The notes below the pieces were generated by a model. The model was given only the letters and a program-made list of their open reading frames with translations. It had not been told where the DNA came from and searched no databases. DNA of 64,000 nt. It comes from Flavobacterium beibuense F44-8. Lineage in GTDB: Bacteria > Bacteroidota > Bacteroidia > Flavobacteriales > Flavobacteriaceae. Of this stretch, positions 1 through 7,043 are shown piece after piece. The position numbers and the translations under genes were made by a program. The DNA lies in assembly GCF_000769915.1 (NCBI RefSeq), contig NZ_JRLV01000004.1, positions 62,001 through 126,000 on the forward strand. The letters run 5' to 3'. Numbering within the stretch: the first letter of the stretch is position 1; the number at the start of each line of letters is the position of its first letter.

Positions 1-1308
1 AAAAGCCAGATTTTCATCGTTAAGGTAATTGCGCAGTCCCTGATAAAAATCTTCATCACCCATAATGTAACGAAGCATATGCACTACCATAGCGCCCTTA
101 TTATAACTAAGCCTGCTGCTAAAAATACGCCCTACACTATTCAGCTCTGCTTCCGGAACGTAAACCGTCCCATCGGGTGCCGATGTAATACTGATAATCC
201 TTTGGGCTTTCCAGTTTATAAAATTATAATTACCATCAAGGTTTTCTATCACCAAACCCGAAAGGTAGGTTGCAAAACCTTCGTTAAGCCATATATCACT
301 CCATGTACCACAGGTTACCTTATCACCAAACCACTGATGTCCCAGTTCGTGTGCTACAAGATTCCTGTCAAAATTCCCCATAAAAGAAACCGTGGTATGC
401 TCCATCCCACCGTTAATGTTACACTGGGCATGCCCGTATTTTTCGTTAGCAAAAGGATAAGTCCCAAAAAGGCTTTCATACAAATCCATTATAGGCAGGG
501 TTGCTGCCAGTGGATCCAGTGAAGCATCATAATTTTCAGGATAAATATAATTTACTATCGGGAACGTATTAGGAGCTGTACCCGCCTGTTGTGTATACAC
601 ACTATATTCGGTAACCGCTATGGCTATAAGGTAAGCCGGAATAGGATACTCATGTTTAAAATGGGTTGTTTTATTGCCTTCGCCGTCCAGTTCCTGTGAC
701 TGCTCTACCCCGTTAGAGACACTGGTGTATTCCTGTGGTGAAGTTATATAAACATCAATACTGTCTATCTTATCATTTAAATCCTGCTTGCATGGCCACC
801 AATCTTTCGCTCCATAAGGCTCGGAAAGCGTACTCATAACAGGAATACCGTTGTGTGTAGCCAGGTTAAAAGCCTGTTCCTGTGTGGATGGCGTTCCCGA
901 ATAGGTTACGGTAACCGTACCCTCTTCCCCCTCGTTTAACTGTTGTGCCAGTGTTATTACCAGTTCGTTTCCGTTTTGAGTATACATAAGGTTATTTTCA
1001 CTGCTTGTTACCGAGGTTACGTTTAACTGACTGGTAAGGTCAAACGTTATGGAGGTCATATTTTCCAGTGCGGTATAATTTGTAGTAACAACCCCCGAAA
1101 TATAAAACTCGGCAGGATCTACCTCAAACTGCAACATGTGGTAAGTAATATCATAATTAGCAGTGTTGGGATTTGTGGTAAGATCCTTAAGCTGAAAGGT
1201 CGATTTCATTTCGGCTTCGGCTATCTGCTGTGTTTGTATATCAGTCTCCTGCGCATAGGCTGTATAAAGCGCAAAAGCACACAAAAGGGCAAGTATATTT
1301 TGTTTCAT
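1..1308 (-). CDS. Secreted M1-family metallo-aminopeptidase, 5' part (C-terminus outside window)
   Basis: Zinc-dependent M1 (gluzincin) aminopeptidase, exported by a signal peptide (MKQNILALLCAFALYTAYAQ). The reading frame is open from the ATG at 1308 to the window edge, giving 436 codons. The zinc site HELGHQWFGD is seen at residues 320-329, followed 18 residues later by the third ligand in WLNEGF (Glu343), the classic HExxH-x18-E pattern. The exopeptidase motif is GGMEH (about 300-304) rather than the more common GAMEN, a variant I recall in other Bacteroidota M1 enzymes. A C-terminal T9SS sorting domain is possible but not visible. It is divergently oriented from serS. Family assignment is firm; substrate is unknown. 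Confidence 0.9.
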   Translation of the reverse strand, partial: MKQNILALLCAFALYTAYAQETDIQTQQIAEAEMKSTFQLKDLTTNPNTANYDITYHMLQFEVDPAEFYISGVVTTNYTALENMTSITFDLTSQLNVTSVTSSENNLMYTQNGNELVITLAQQLNEGEEGTVTVTYSGTPSTQEQAFNLATHNGIPVMSTLSEPYGAKDWWPCKQDLNDKIDSIDVYITSPQEYTSVSNGVEQSQELDGEGNKTTHFKHEYPIPAYLIAIAVTEYSVYTQQAGTAPNTFPIVNYIYPENYDASLDPLAATLPIMDLYESLFGTYPFANEKYGHAQCNINGGMEHTTVSFMGNFDRNLVAHELGHQWFGDKVTCGTWSDIWLNEGFATYLSGLVIENLDGNYNFINWKAQRIISITSAPDGTVYVPEAELNSVGRIFSSRLSYNKGAMVVHMLRYIMGDEDFYQGLRNYLNDENLAF

Positions 1309-1322
1309 TACGGCAATTTTTT

Positions 1323-1330
1323 CAAAAGTA
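1323..1330 (-). promoter_or_regulatory. Bacteroidota -7 box (TACTTTTG) for the M1 peptidase
   Basis: The minus strand reads TACTTTTG, an exact match to the TAnnTTTG consensus, 15 nt upstream of the M1 peptidase start. No clear TTG -33 element is seen at the expected spacing. Confidence 0.5.
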
Positions 1331-1420
1331 AACAGAAATTGCTGTTTTCTAAAGCGTTAATAATAAAAAAGCAAACTTTTAAACTTTGGTAAAGCACAAG
1401 CAATAATTAAAACAATTCAT

Positions 1421-1428
1421 TAAATTTG
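1421..1428 (+). promoter_or_regulatory. -7 box (TAAATTTG) for serS
   Basis: Exact TAnnTTTG match ending 24 nt upstream of the chosen serS start. It implies that transcription starts around 1435, so the ATG at 1453 fits better than an in-frame upstream ATG at 1426, which would overlap the box. Confidence 0.5.
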
Positions 1429-1452
1429 CTCACTTTATTAAAAACCATATCC

Positions 1453-2724
1453 ATGTTACAGACAGTATTTATTAGAGAAAACAGAGAGAAAGTAATTGAG
1501 GCTTTGGGCAAAAGAGGTTTAGATGCTACCGGGATGGTAGACGAAGTAATTGCCCTTGACGAGAAAAGAAGATCCACACAGGTGGAGCTTGACACTGTTT
1601 TATCCGAATCCAATAAGCTGTCAAAAGACATTGGTGGACTGATGAAAGCAGGCGAAAAAGAAAAAGCCATGCTTTTAAAAGAAAAAACAGGTCAGTTAAA
1701 AGAGCAGAGTAAAGATCTTGGTGACGAACTTAACAGAGTATCTGAAGAGTTACAGCAACTGCTTTACAAAATACCTAATATTCCGGCAGATATTGTTCCG
1801 TCAGGAAAAACCGCCGATGATAACGAAGAGGTTTATAGTGAAGGTGACATCCCTACTCTTTTTGAAGGTGCATTACCACACTGGGAACTGGCAAAAAAAT
1901 ATGACATTATTGATTTTGAACTGGGTACTAAAATTGCCGGAGCAGGTTTCCCTGTATACAAAGGCAAGGGTGCAAGGCTACAGCGTGCGCTTATTACCTA
2001 TTTCTTAGACAAAAACACAGAAGCAGGCTATAAAGAATACCAGGTACCTCACCTTGTTAACGAGGCTTCGGGTTATGGTACCGGGCAGCTACCGGATAAA
2101 GAAGGACAAATGTACCATGTAGGTATGGATGATATGTACCTTATTCCTACGGCTGAGGTTCCTGTAACCAACTTCTTTAGAGATGTTATTGTTCAGGAAA
2201 ACGAACTGCCTGTACTTTGTACTGCTTACACTCCGTGTTTTAGGAGAGAAGCAGGATCGTATGGTGCACACGTGCGCGGACTTAACCGTTTACACCAGTT
2301 TGACAAGGTAGAAATTGTAAGGGTAGAACACCCTGATAACAGTTATGCTGCTCTTGACGGAATGGTAGAACACGTAAAAATGCTTTTACAGGAATTAAAA
2401 CTTCCTTACAGAATATTACGCCTATGCGGTGGCGATATGGGCTTCACAGCGGCACTTACTTATGACTTTGAGGTATTCTCAACCGCACAGGACCGTTGGC
2501 TGGAAATCAGTTCGGTTTCTAACTTCGAGACGTTCCAGGCAAACAGGCTTAAGCTTCGTTTCCGTGACAAGGATGGTAAAAACCAACTGGCACACACACT
2601 AAACGGAAGTTCACTGGCATTGCCTAGGGTACTGGCAGGTATACTTGAAAACTACCAGACTCCGGAAGGTATTGTAGTACCGGAAGTTTTACGTCCGTAC
2701 ACCGGTTTCGATATAATCGATTAA
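1453..2724 (+). CDS. serS: Serine--tRNA ligase
   Basis: Class II aminoacyl-tRNA synthetase charging tRNA-Ser in the cytoplasm. The 423-residue product has the expected N-terminal antiparallel coiled-coil arm (about residues 30-100, rich in Glu/Lys/Leu) followed by the catalytic core. Motif 2 is visible in TPCFRREAGSYG, and motif 3 near the end in NGSSLALPRVLAGILENYQ. The start MLQTVFIREN matches the usual family N-terminus; an ATG nine codons upstream overlaps the promoter box. A strong intrinsic terminator follows, so the gene appears monocistronic. Confidence 0.97.
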   Translation: MLQTVFIRENREKVIEALGKRGLDATGMVDEVIALDEKRRSTQVELDTVLSESNKLSKDIGGLMKAGEKEKAMLLKEKTGQLKEQSKDLGDELNRVSEELQQLLYKIPNIPADIVPSGKTADDNEEVYSEGDIPTLFEGALPHWELAKKYDIIDFELGTKIAGAGFPVYKGKGARLQRALITYFLDKNTEAGYKEYQVPHLVNEASGYGTGQLPDKEGQMYHVGMDDMYLIPTAEVPVTNFFRDVIVQENELPVLCTAYTPCFRREAGSYGAHVRGLNRLHQFDKVEIVRVEHPDNSYAALDGMVEHVKMLLQELKLPYRILRLCGGDMGFTAALTYDFEVFSTAQDRWLEISSVSNFETFQANRLKLRFRDKDGKNQLAHTLNGSSLALPRVLAGILENYQTPEGIVVPEVLRPYTGFDIID

Positions 2725-2746
2725 TAAACTTATTACTATATTTAAA

Positions 2747-2785
2747 ACGCGGGTAATGCTAAAACAGGTATTGCCCGCGTTTTTT
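2747..2785 (+). terminator. Intrinsic terminator after serS
   Basis: Stem ACGCGGGTAAT (2747-2757) pairs with ATTGCCCGCGT (2770-2780), 11 bp with one G-T wobble, followed by a T run (2780-2785). It lies 23 nt after the serS stop. Confidence 0.85.
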
Positions 2786-2838
2786 ATATAGTAATTTAGG
2801 TATTAAAATTTAATTTTGAGAAATGAATTTTTACTAAG

Positions 2839-3228
2839 ATGTACATATACTTTTTTATAATAGGTTGTTTACTAAAAAACCTTATTTACTTTTTTATATT
2901 AAAAAAGAACTATTTCCCAAAATATATATTTATAATTATAGGGTTTATTGTACTTATATTTTCAATAGGTATAACTGTATTTACGGTAAATTATAGCGAT
3001 AAAGGAATTATTCCAATGATTCTAAATATTGATTATTTTCTTATTTTATTTTCATTCCTATTCTCGCTAGTCAATAAACTATTAAATATAATTTCTAAGT
3101 CTTTAAATTATGAAGCACCTAATCCTTTTCAACTATTGTATTATAGTTTTAAATTAAATCATTTTTACATAATTGTAACACTATTACAGCTCTTCTTAAT
3201 GATAATATATATAAAAGCCAAGGTGTAA
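2839..3228 (+). CDS. Hypothetical small integral membrane protein
   Basis: A 129-residue, very hydrophobic protein with about four membrane segments (roughly residues 4-20, 28-48, 65-85 and 108-126). It is extremely rich in Ile, Phe, Leu and Tyr, reflecting base composition clearly more AT-rich than the flanking serS. I do not recognise a family. It is the first gene of an AT-rich accessory block and is followed by its own terminator-like hairpin. It could be real or a decaying gene; the open frame and terminator favour a real gene. Confidence 0.6.
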   Translation: MYIYFFIIGCLLKNLIYFFILKKNYFPKYIFIIIGFIVLIFSIGITVFTVNYSDKGIIPMILNIDYFLILFSFLFSLVNKLLNIISKSLNYEAPNPFQLLYYSFKLNHFYIIVTLLQLFLMIIYIKAKV

Positions 3229-3249
3229 ATTTATTGCTACACCAAAACT

Positions 3250-3286
3250 CCGATAATGCTAAGCTTGTATTAGCTCGGTTTTTTTA
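3250..3286 (+). terminator. Probable terminator after the 2839 gene
   Basis: CCGA and GCTAA on the left pair with TTAGC and TCGG on the right, with a 4-nt bulge, followed by TTTTTTT. It begins 22 nt after the upstream stop codon. Confidence 0.6.
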
Positions 3287-3329
3287 TTAACCTTTTAGCC
3301 GGTGGTAGTCTAGAATAATAATTTTATTT

Positions 3330-3707
3330 ATGAAATTAAGATTTAAAATATTGCTTGTAATTTATTTTATACTCATGCTATTTGCACTAGTTGCAGTCAT
3401 TATTGGTTATTGCAGACATAAAGATGAAAATGTTTATATTAAAAATACTGTTGACTATCAGTTAAATGGATTAGTTAATAGAGAAGGTCATTATCATAAT
3501 AACAAAGCATATGGCTATTTTCTTGGAATATCCAATGACTCTCTAAATATGTTTTTAATAACCGAAAGCTCTCTTTCTTACGATAAAGAAAGAGGTTCAA
3601 TAGGATCGTTTATAGAAATAGGTGATTCAATATACAAAGATAAAAACAGCAAAACTGTTACAGTTTACAGAAATAAAAAAATAAAATGTACGTTCATTTT
3701 AGAATAA
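3330..3707 (+). CDS. Hypothetical protein with N-terminal membrane anchor
   Basis: A 125-residue product with a single hydrophobic segment at residues 6-28, then a soluble, probably extracytoplasmic domain containing many Tyr, Asn and Asp residues. The topology suggests a membrane-anchored small protein. No family recognised. AT-rich like its neighbours, with a TAATAATTTTATTT leader and no obvious Shine-Dalgarno sequence. Confidence 0.6.
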   Translation: MKLRFKILLVIYFILMLFALVAVIIGYCRHKDENVYIKNTVDYQLNGLVNREGHYHNNKAYGYFLGISNDSLNMFLITESSLSYDKERGSIGSFIEIGDSIYKDKNSKTVTVYRNKKIKCTFILE

Positions 3708-3710
3708 AAA

Positions 3711-3824
3711 ATGAATATTTTAAGTCAATCTACCTTTAGAGAATACGTGGTGAAGGAGATACAATAGGTCGAAATTATAACTACATTAGTTGTTGGAGCT
3801 AACTTAAAAGATAATTCATTATGA
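3711..3824 (+). pseudogene. Possible gene remnant with in-frame TAG
   Basis: An ATG at 3711 starts MNILSQSTFREYVVKEIQ, meets TAG, then stays open in the same frame as VEIITTLVVGANLKDNSL before a second stop that overlaps the next gene's ATG. The protein-like composition on both sides of the stop suggests a degraded gene, but it is short and could be chance. Confidence 0.25.
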
Positions 3825-4375
3825 TGAAATATATTATTCTAATTTGTTTTTTCGTGATTGGTGTTAACTATGTTAATGCACAAGACAAGATTATATTTGG
3901 CAATAATGAAGTTTGTGAGAACATCATTAAACTAGAATATGCTTTTAAAGGAACCTTCTTGATGAAATACAGAGATTTAATTGAGGCAAATAAGATAAAC
4001 TTTATTAATGCTAAAATCGAATGTTCTACTGTTAAGACTAATGAAAAAGGTATTGAGAAAGTAGATTTGGGAGCTTCCATCATAGAGATTTACTATAAGG
4101 ATAATTATCATAAAAAAGTTTACGATAAATTACTGGATTTATGTAAGCAAAATGATTGGGAAAAATATATGGAAGAACTTTTTTATTTTAAACCAGGAAA
4201 AATAGTAATACTAAATAAAAGTCAGTCTATGATTAAAATTATATCATCTAACTTTTGTTCCAATCCAAAAAAACTAAACGAGCTTATCAATTATATTAAA
4301 AACAATAATAGCTTTGATAATCTGTTTTATGTTGAATGTGGCGGTTATAATTTAACAGAATTGACCGGCAGCTAG
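3821..4375 (+). CDS. Hypothetical secreted protein
   Basis: A 184-residue protein with a clear cleavable signal peptide (MMKYIILICFFVIGVNYVNA, cleavage before QDKI), so it is probably periplasmic or exported. The mature part has three to four Cys residues (in ENIIK, IECST, DLCKQ and FCSNP contexts) that could form disulfides. No family recognised. It is followed by a short inverted repeat (AGCTAC/GTAGCT at 4411-4430) and then by the first copy of the 19-bp repeat. Confidence 0.65.
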   Translation: MMKYIILICFFVIGVNYVNAQDKIIFGNNEVCENIIKLEYAFKGTFLMKYRDLIEANKINFINAKIECSTVKTNEKGIEKVDLGASIIEIYYKDNYHKKVYDKLLDLCKQNDWEKYMEELFYFKPGKIVILNKSQSMIKIISSNFCSNPKKLNELINYIKNNNSFDNLFYVECGGYNLTELTGS

Positions 4376-4436
4376 TTTTATCAAAACTCAATAAAAAATT
4401 AGTACACAAAAGCTACTGTAAAAGGTAGCTTAATTT

Positions 4437-4455
4437 ATAAGTAAATTTGTTACTA
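4437..4455 (+). repeat. 19-bp direct repeat, copy 1, containing a -7 promoter box
   Basis: ATAAGTAAATTTGTTACTA occurs exactly here and again at 6297-6315. It contains the promoter box TAAATTTG (4442-4449). Less exact similarity continues upstream of both copies (AGCT..GTAA..AGCT). The two copies bracket about 1.85 kb of accessory genes. Confidence 0.75.
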
Positions 4456-4531
4456 TACAATTTTGTTCATTTACTGAAGATGGGACTGGGACAAAGCAAT
4501 TGACATAAAACGTTTTCTACAGAAAAAAACT

Positions 4532-5068
4532 ATGAGCCACTTGATTATAAAAGAATGGAAATCATTACAGGAAAAAATCCTGGTTAGAAGAAATTTAATT
4601 AACAGCTTAGAGTTAAGCCTCGCACTATTAGGTTGGGCTTTAAAGTTTAAAAAATCTAATAATGAAGTCATTTGTAATTTGTATGCCGATTACTTTAAGT
4701 ATTATGAACGGCTTAATCCTCATGACTATAATTTTCACAAAAAATGGTATGATTTAGATGAATTGTTAGATACGATTTTAGGCACTAATACAAATGATTA
4801 TCGTAGACCTATTGTAATTGTTAGAGACATACTATGGGAGATAATCGCTTTTAAGACCGATATTCTATGTGAAAATTGTGGTCAGGATGAATATCGGTTG
4901 TTCGAATCTTTACAAAATTCGCAAGATTTAGTTTTATGTTGTGATAATTGTAGCCATACAATAGGACTTAATAATGAATTTCCACAAGACATTCCTAATA
5001 AATATATTCCTGTTAAAAAAAATAATTTACAACTAAGTAAATTCAACCCCTCAAATTTTGCCGATTAA
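4532..5068 (+). CDS. Hypothetical protein with C-terminal zinc-ribbon-like CxxC pair
   Basis: A 178-residue cytoplasmic protein, predicted helical in its first 110 residues, then a zinc-ribbon-like element: CENC followed about 22 residues later by CDNC (with an extra adjacent Cys). No family recognised with certainty. The ATG at 4532 is the first in-frame start after several stops. It lies in the accessory block, directly upstream of a broken gene, and is expressed probably from the promoter box at 4442-4449. Confidence 0.65.
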   Translation: MSHLIIKEWKSLQEKILVRRNLINSLELSLALLGWALKFKKSNNEVICNLYADYFKYYERLNPHDYNFHKKWYDLDELLDTILGTNTNDYRRPIVIVRDILWEIIAFKTDILCENCGQDEYRLFESLQNSQDLVLCCDNCSHTIGLNNEFPQDIPNKYIPVKKNNLQLSKFNPSNFAD

Positions 5069-5070
5069 AA

Positions 5071-5295
5071 AGTTTTTACTCCAAAGTCAATGAAGACATT
5101 AATTTTATTAATTTTCTAAGAGAAAAAGAGGTTAGTGAAATTAAAGCGTTTATCCCGGAACTATTATAATGGATTGAGGATTACAATTTGTATTAAGCAC
5201 CGTTAATCTATGAGTATTTTCAGCTCTATGTAAACCAAATAACAGATGAAATTCTTTATATATTAAATACAAACGATGATACATTTATGTTATAA
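5071..5295 (+). pseudogene. Broken gene with two in-frame TAA codons (DUF5071-like)
   Basis: One frame reads KVNEDINFINFLREKEV then IKAFIPELL, TAA, WIEDYNLY, TAA, APLIYEYFQLYVNQITDEIL to a final stop at 5293-5295. The strings before and after the stops read as one protein; the pattern IPELL-x-W-x-D-x-N resembles what I remember of the small DUF5071 family (LPELLEWLQDMNWP). The first stop replaces the position where that family has Glu (GAA to TAA). No start codon is visible, so the 5' end is also lost. Seen: the open frame interrupted by stops. Inferred: the family. Confidence 0.55.
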
Positions 5296-5299
5296 AACT

Positions 5300-5863
5300 A
5301 TGAGCAAAACAATTCATTTAATCATAATAATCATTCTGGCCGTTTCAACTCTTACTTTCTGTTCTGCTAAATTCACTCAAAAGAAAGTAGAATCTGAAAA
5401 ATTACTTGAAAAAATAGAACTGATGGAACTTATTTATAAGAATGAACTTAATCAGTTACTAGGGACAAACTTATTTAAAAAATATAATGACAAGTTTATA
5501 GGAGTAGCAGGTGGTAAAGTCAGTAACAACCTCTGCGCAGGAGTCATTGAAGGCATTAGGAATGATACGATATTTAACATCTCATTCATAAGCAGAGATA
5601 ATAATTTACTTATGCTAAAAGAATTCCCAAAATCAACTTTTTATTACAAAGATGAAGCGATTATTGAGGAGTACATTATAGGACGAACGTATGCAACTAT
5701 GATAAACGACTCCTGTATTGCTGTAAATTTTGAGAAAATCCATCCGATAAAAATTGACACAATGAAGAATAAATTTAGTTATCGTCAATGTAAAATTGAG
5801 AATCACGATTTTTTTCAAGCCTGTAATGCTTCAAATACTTATAAATTTAATTCAGAAAAATAA
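5300..5863 (+). CDS. Hypothetical lipoprotein
   Basis: A 187-residue protein starting MSKTIHLIIIIILAVSTLTFCSA, a lipoprotein signal with a plausible lipobox ending at the Cys near residue 20. A helical Lys/Glu-rich stretch follows (about residues 25-60), then a mixed domain with several Cys. The ATG at 5300 was chosen because the upstream in-frame ATG at 5276 precedes the signal peptide without a leader-like sequence and overlaps the broken gene. No family recognised. Confidence 0.65.
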   Translation: MSKTIHLIIIIILAVSTLTFCSAKFTQKKVESEKLLEKIELMELIYKNELNQLLGTNLFKKYNDKFIGVAGGKVSNNLCAGVIEGIRNDTIFNISFISRDNNLLMLKEFPKSTFYYKDEAIIEEYIIGRTYATMINDSCIAVNFEKIHPIKIDTMKNKFSYRQCKIENHDFFQACNASNTYKFNSEK

Positions 5864-5879
5864 TAGCCTTAATATTATT

Positions 5880-6230
5880 ATGAAAAATTATTATTCATAA
5901 AAAATACATGATGTATTAGAGTACATCAAATTAAGGACACATTTAGTTTTAACTATTAAATCAATTTCAGCTTTAGAAAATTATATTAAAGGCTATATGA
6001 TATTTGGCAGATGGGGATTTTATAAACCTGAATTAATTTATAATGAGGGTGATGTTGATTTAAATGAATTTAGGCTTTGGATTCAGGGCCTTCCTTATAT
6101 TGAATTATCACAAGGCCCCAGATTTTCAAAGTTTTTGTTAGAAAAAACAGGAGGAGATGAAGAGAAAGCCTTTAATTTATTTTACGAATTGCTTGAAAAG
6201 TTTAAAGAGATTAAAAGTAACCAAACATAA
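5880..6230 (+). pseudogene. Gene with premature TAA at codon 7 (hypothetical; intact 3' part)
   Basis: From the ATG at 5880 the frame reads MKNYYS, TAA, then KIHDVLEYIKLRTHLVL and onward without interruption through an internal ATG at 5997 to the stop at 6228-6230. The 77-residue segment from 5997 could still be made, but the stretch upstream of it in the same frame looks like protein (DVLEYIKL, ISALENYIKGY), so the full gene was about 116 residues. No family recognised. If the stop is real it is a second broken gene in this block. Confidence 0.55.
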
Positions 6231-6296
6231 AAAAAGCTTATTAAAAACCTCTTTACCAATCAGGAGCTGTAATCAGAAGCTAAGTATACATATTTA

Positions 6297-6315
6297 ATAA
6301 GTAAATTTGTTACTA
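6297..6315 (+). repeat. 19-bp direct repeat, copy 2, with -7 box of the downstream operon
   Basis: Exact second copy of ATAAGTAAATTTGTTACTA. Its TAAATTTG (6302-6309) lies 19 nt before the ATG at 6328 and is the likely promoter of the 6328-8822 pair. Confidence 0.75.
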
Positions 6316-6327
6316 CACCATAGTGCT

Positions 6328-7041
6328 ATGAAAAACTTACTTTGCTTTATTATCCTTTTTGTATATACCACCGGTTTTACACAAAGTACCGAAACGATTA
6401 TACCCCAACAGGGTAAAACCACAGAGGATTTTATACCTAAAGGCTGGAAAATTATATCAACCGCTTTTGGCGACCTTAATAAGGATAAAGCAGAGGATGT
6501 AGCAATAGTGATTGAAAATACAGATCCCGCCAACTTTACCACTAATGAAAATCTTGGCCCACAAACCCTAAATCTCAATCCGCGTTACCTGCTTATACTG
6601 TTTAAAAACAAAAATGGCTACACGCTTAATACGGTAAACAAAACCTTCATTCCATCGGCTAATACTACCGAGAGTCCCTGCCTTGATGATCCTTTTACCA
6701 CTGCCGATGAAATGACTATTACAAAAGAGGTGCTCAGCATAAACTTTCGTACCTGGCTATCCTGCGGGAGTTATGGTATAAGTAATGAAACCTTTAAACT
6801 ACGCTATCAGGACAGCCATTTTGTACTTATAGGCTATGACTTGTGGGAGTCCAGCAGAAACGCCGGCGACATAACGGAAACCAGTATTAACTTCCTTACC
6901 AAAAAGAAAAGCATCACTACAGGAGAAAATCTTTTTGAAGAAAACAATCAAAATGAACATCAAACTGTTTGGGAGGATGTACAAATCAATGAATTGATTA
7001 ACTTAGCAAATCTGAAGTGGCCTAACGAAATTGAGTTTTAA
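6328..7041 (+). CDS. Hypothetical secreted protein with an FG-GAP-like Asp motif
   Basis: A 237-residue exported protein (signal MKNLLCFIILFVYTTGFTQ). Near residues 45-55 it carries GDLNKDKAEDVAIV, which resembles the calcium-loop motif of FG-GAP/VCBS repeats (GDLNGDGxxDLAV). The rest looks like a soluble periplasmic domain with two Cys pairs. An in-frame TTG at 6307 was rejected as start because it lies inside the promoter box. The TPR gene follows after 2 nt, so the two are co-transcribed. Confidence 0.75.
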   Translation: MKNLLCFIILFVYTTGFTQSTETIIPQQGKTTEDFIPKGWKIISTAFGDLNKDKAEDVAIVIENTDPANFTTNENLGPQTLNLNPRYLLILFKNKNGYTLNTVNKTFIPSANTTESPCLDDPFTTADEMTITKEVLSINFRTWLSCGSYGISNETFKLRYQDSHFVLIGYDLWESSRNAGDITETSINFLTKKKSITTGENLFEENNQNEHQTVWEDVQINELINLANLKWPNEIEF

Positions 7042-7043
7042 TT

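Noticed and set aside
2839..6230. Block as a defence or toxin-immunity island
   Set aside because: AT-rich small genes and broken DUF5071-like gene suggest accessory DNA, but I see no nuclease, toxin, restriction or abortive-infection domain.
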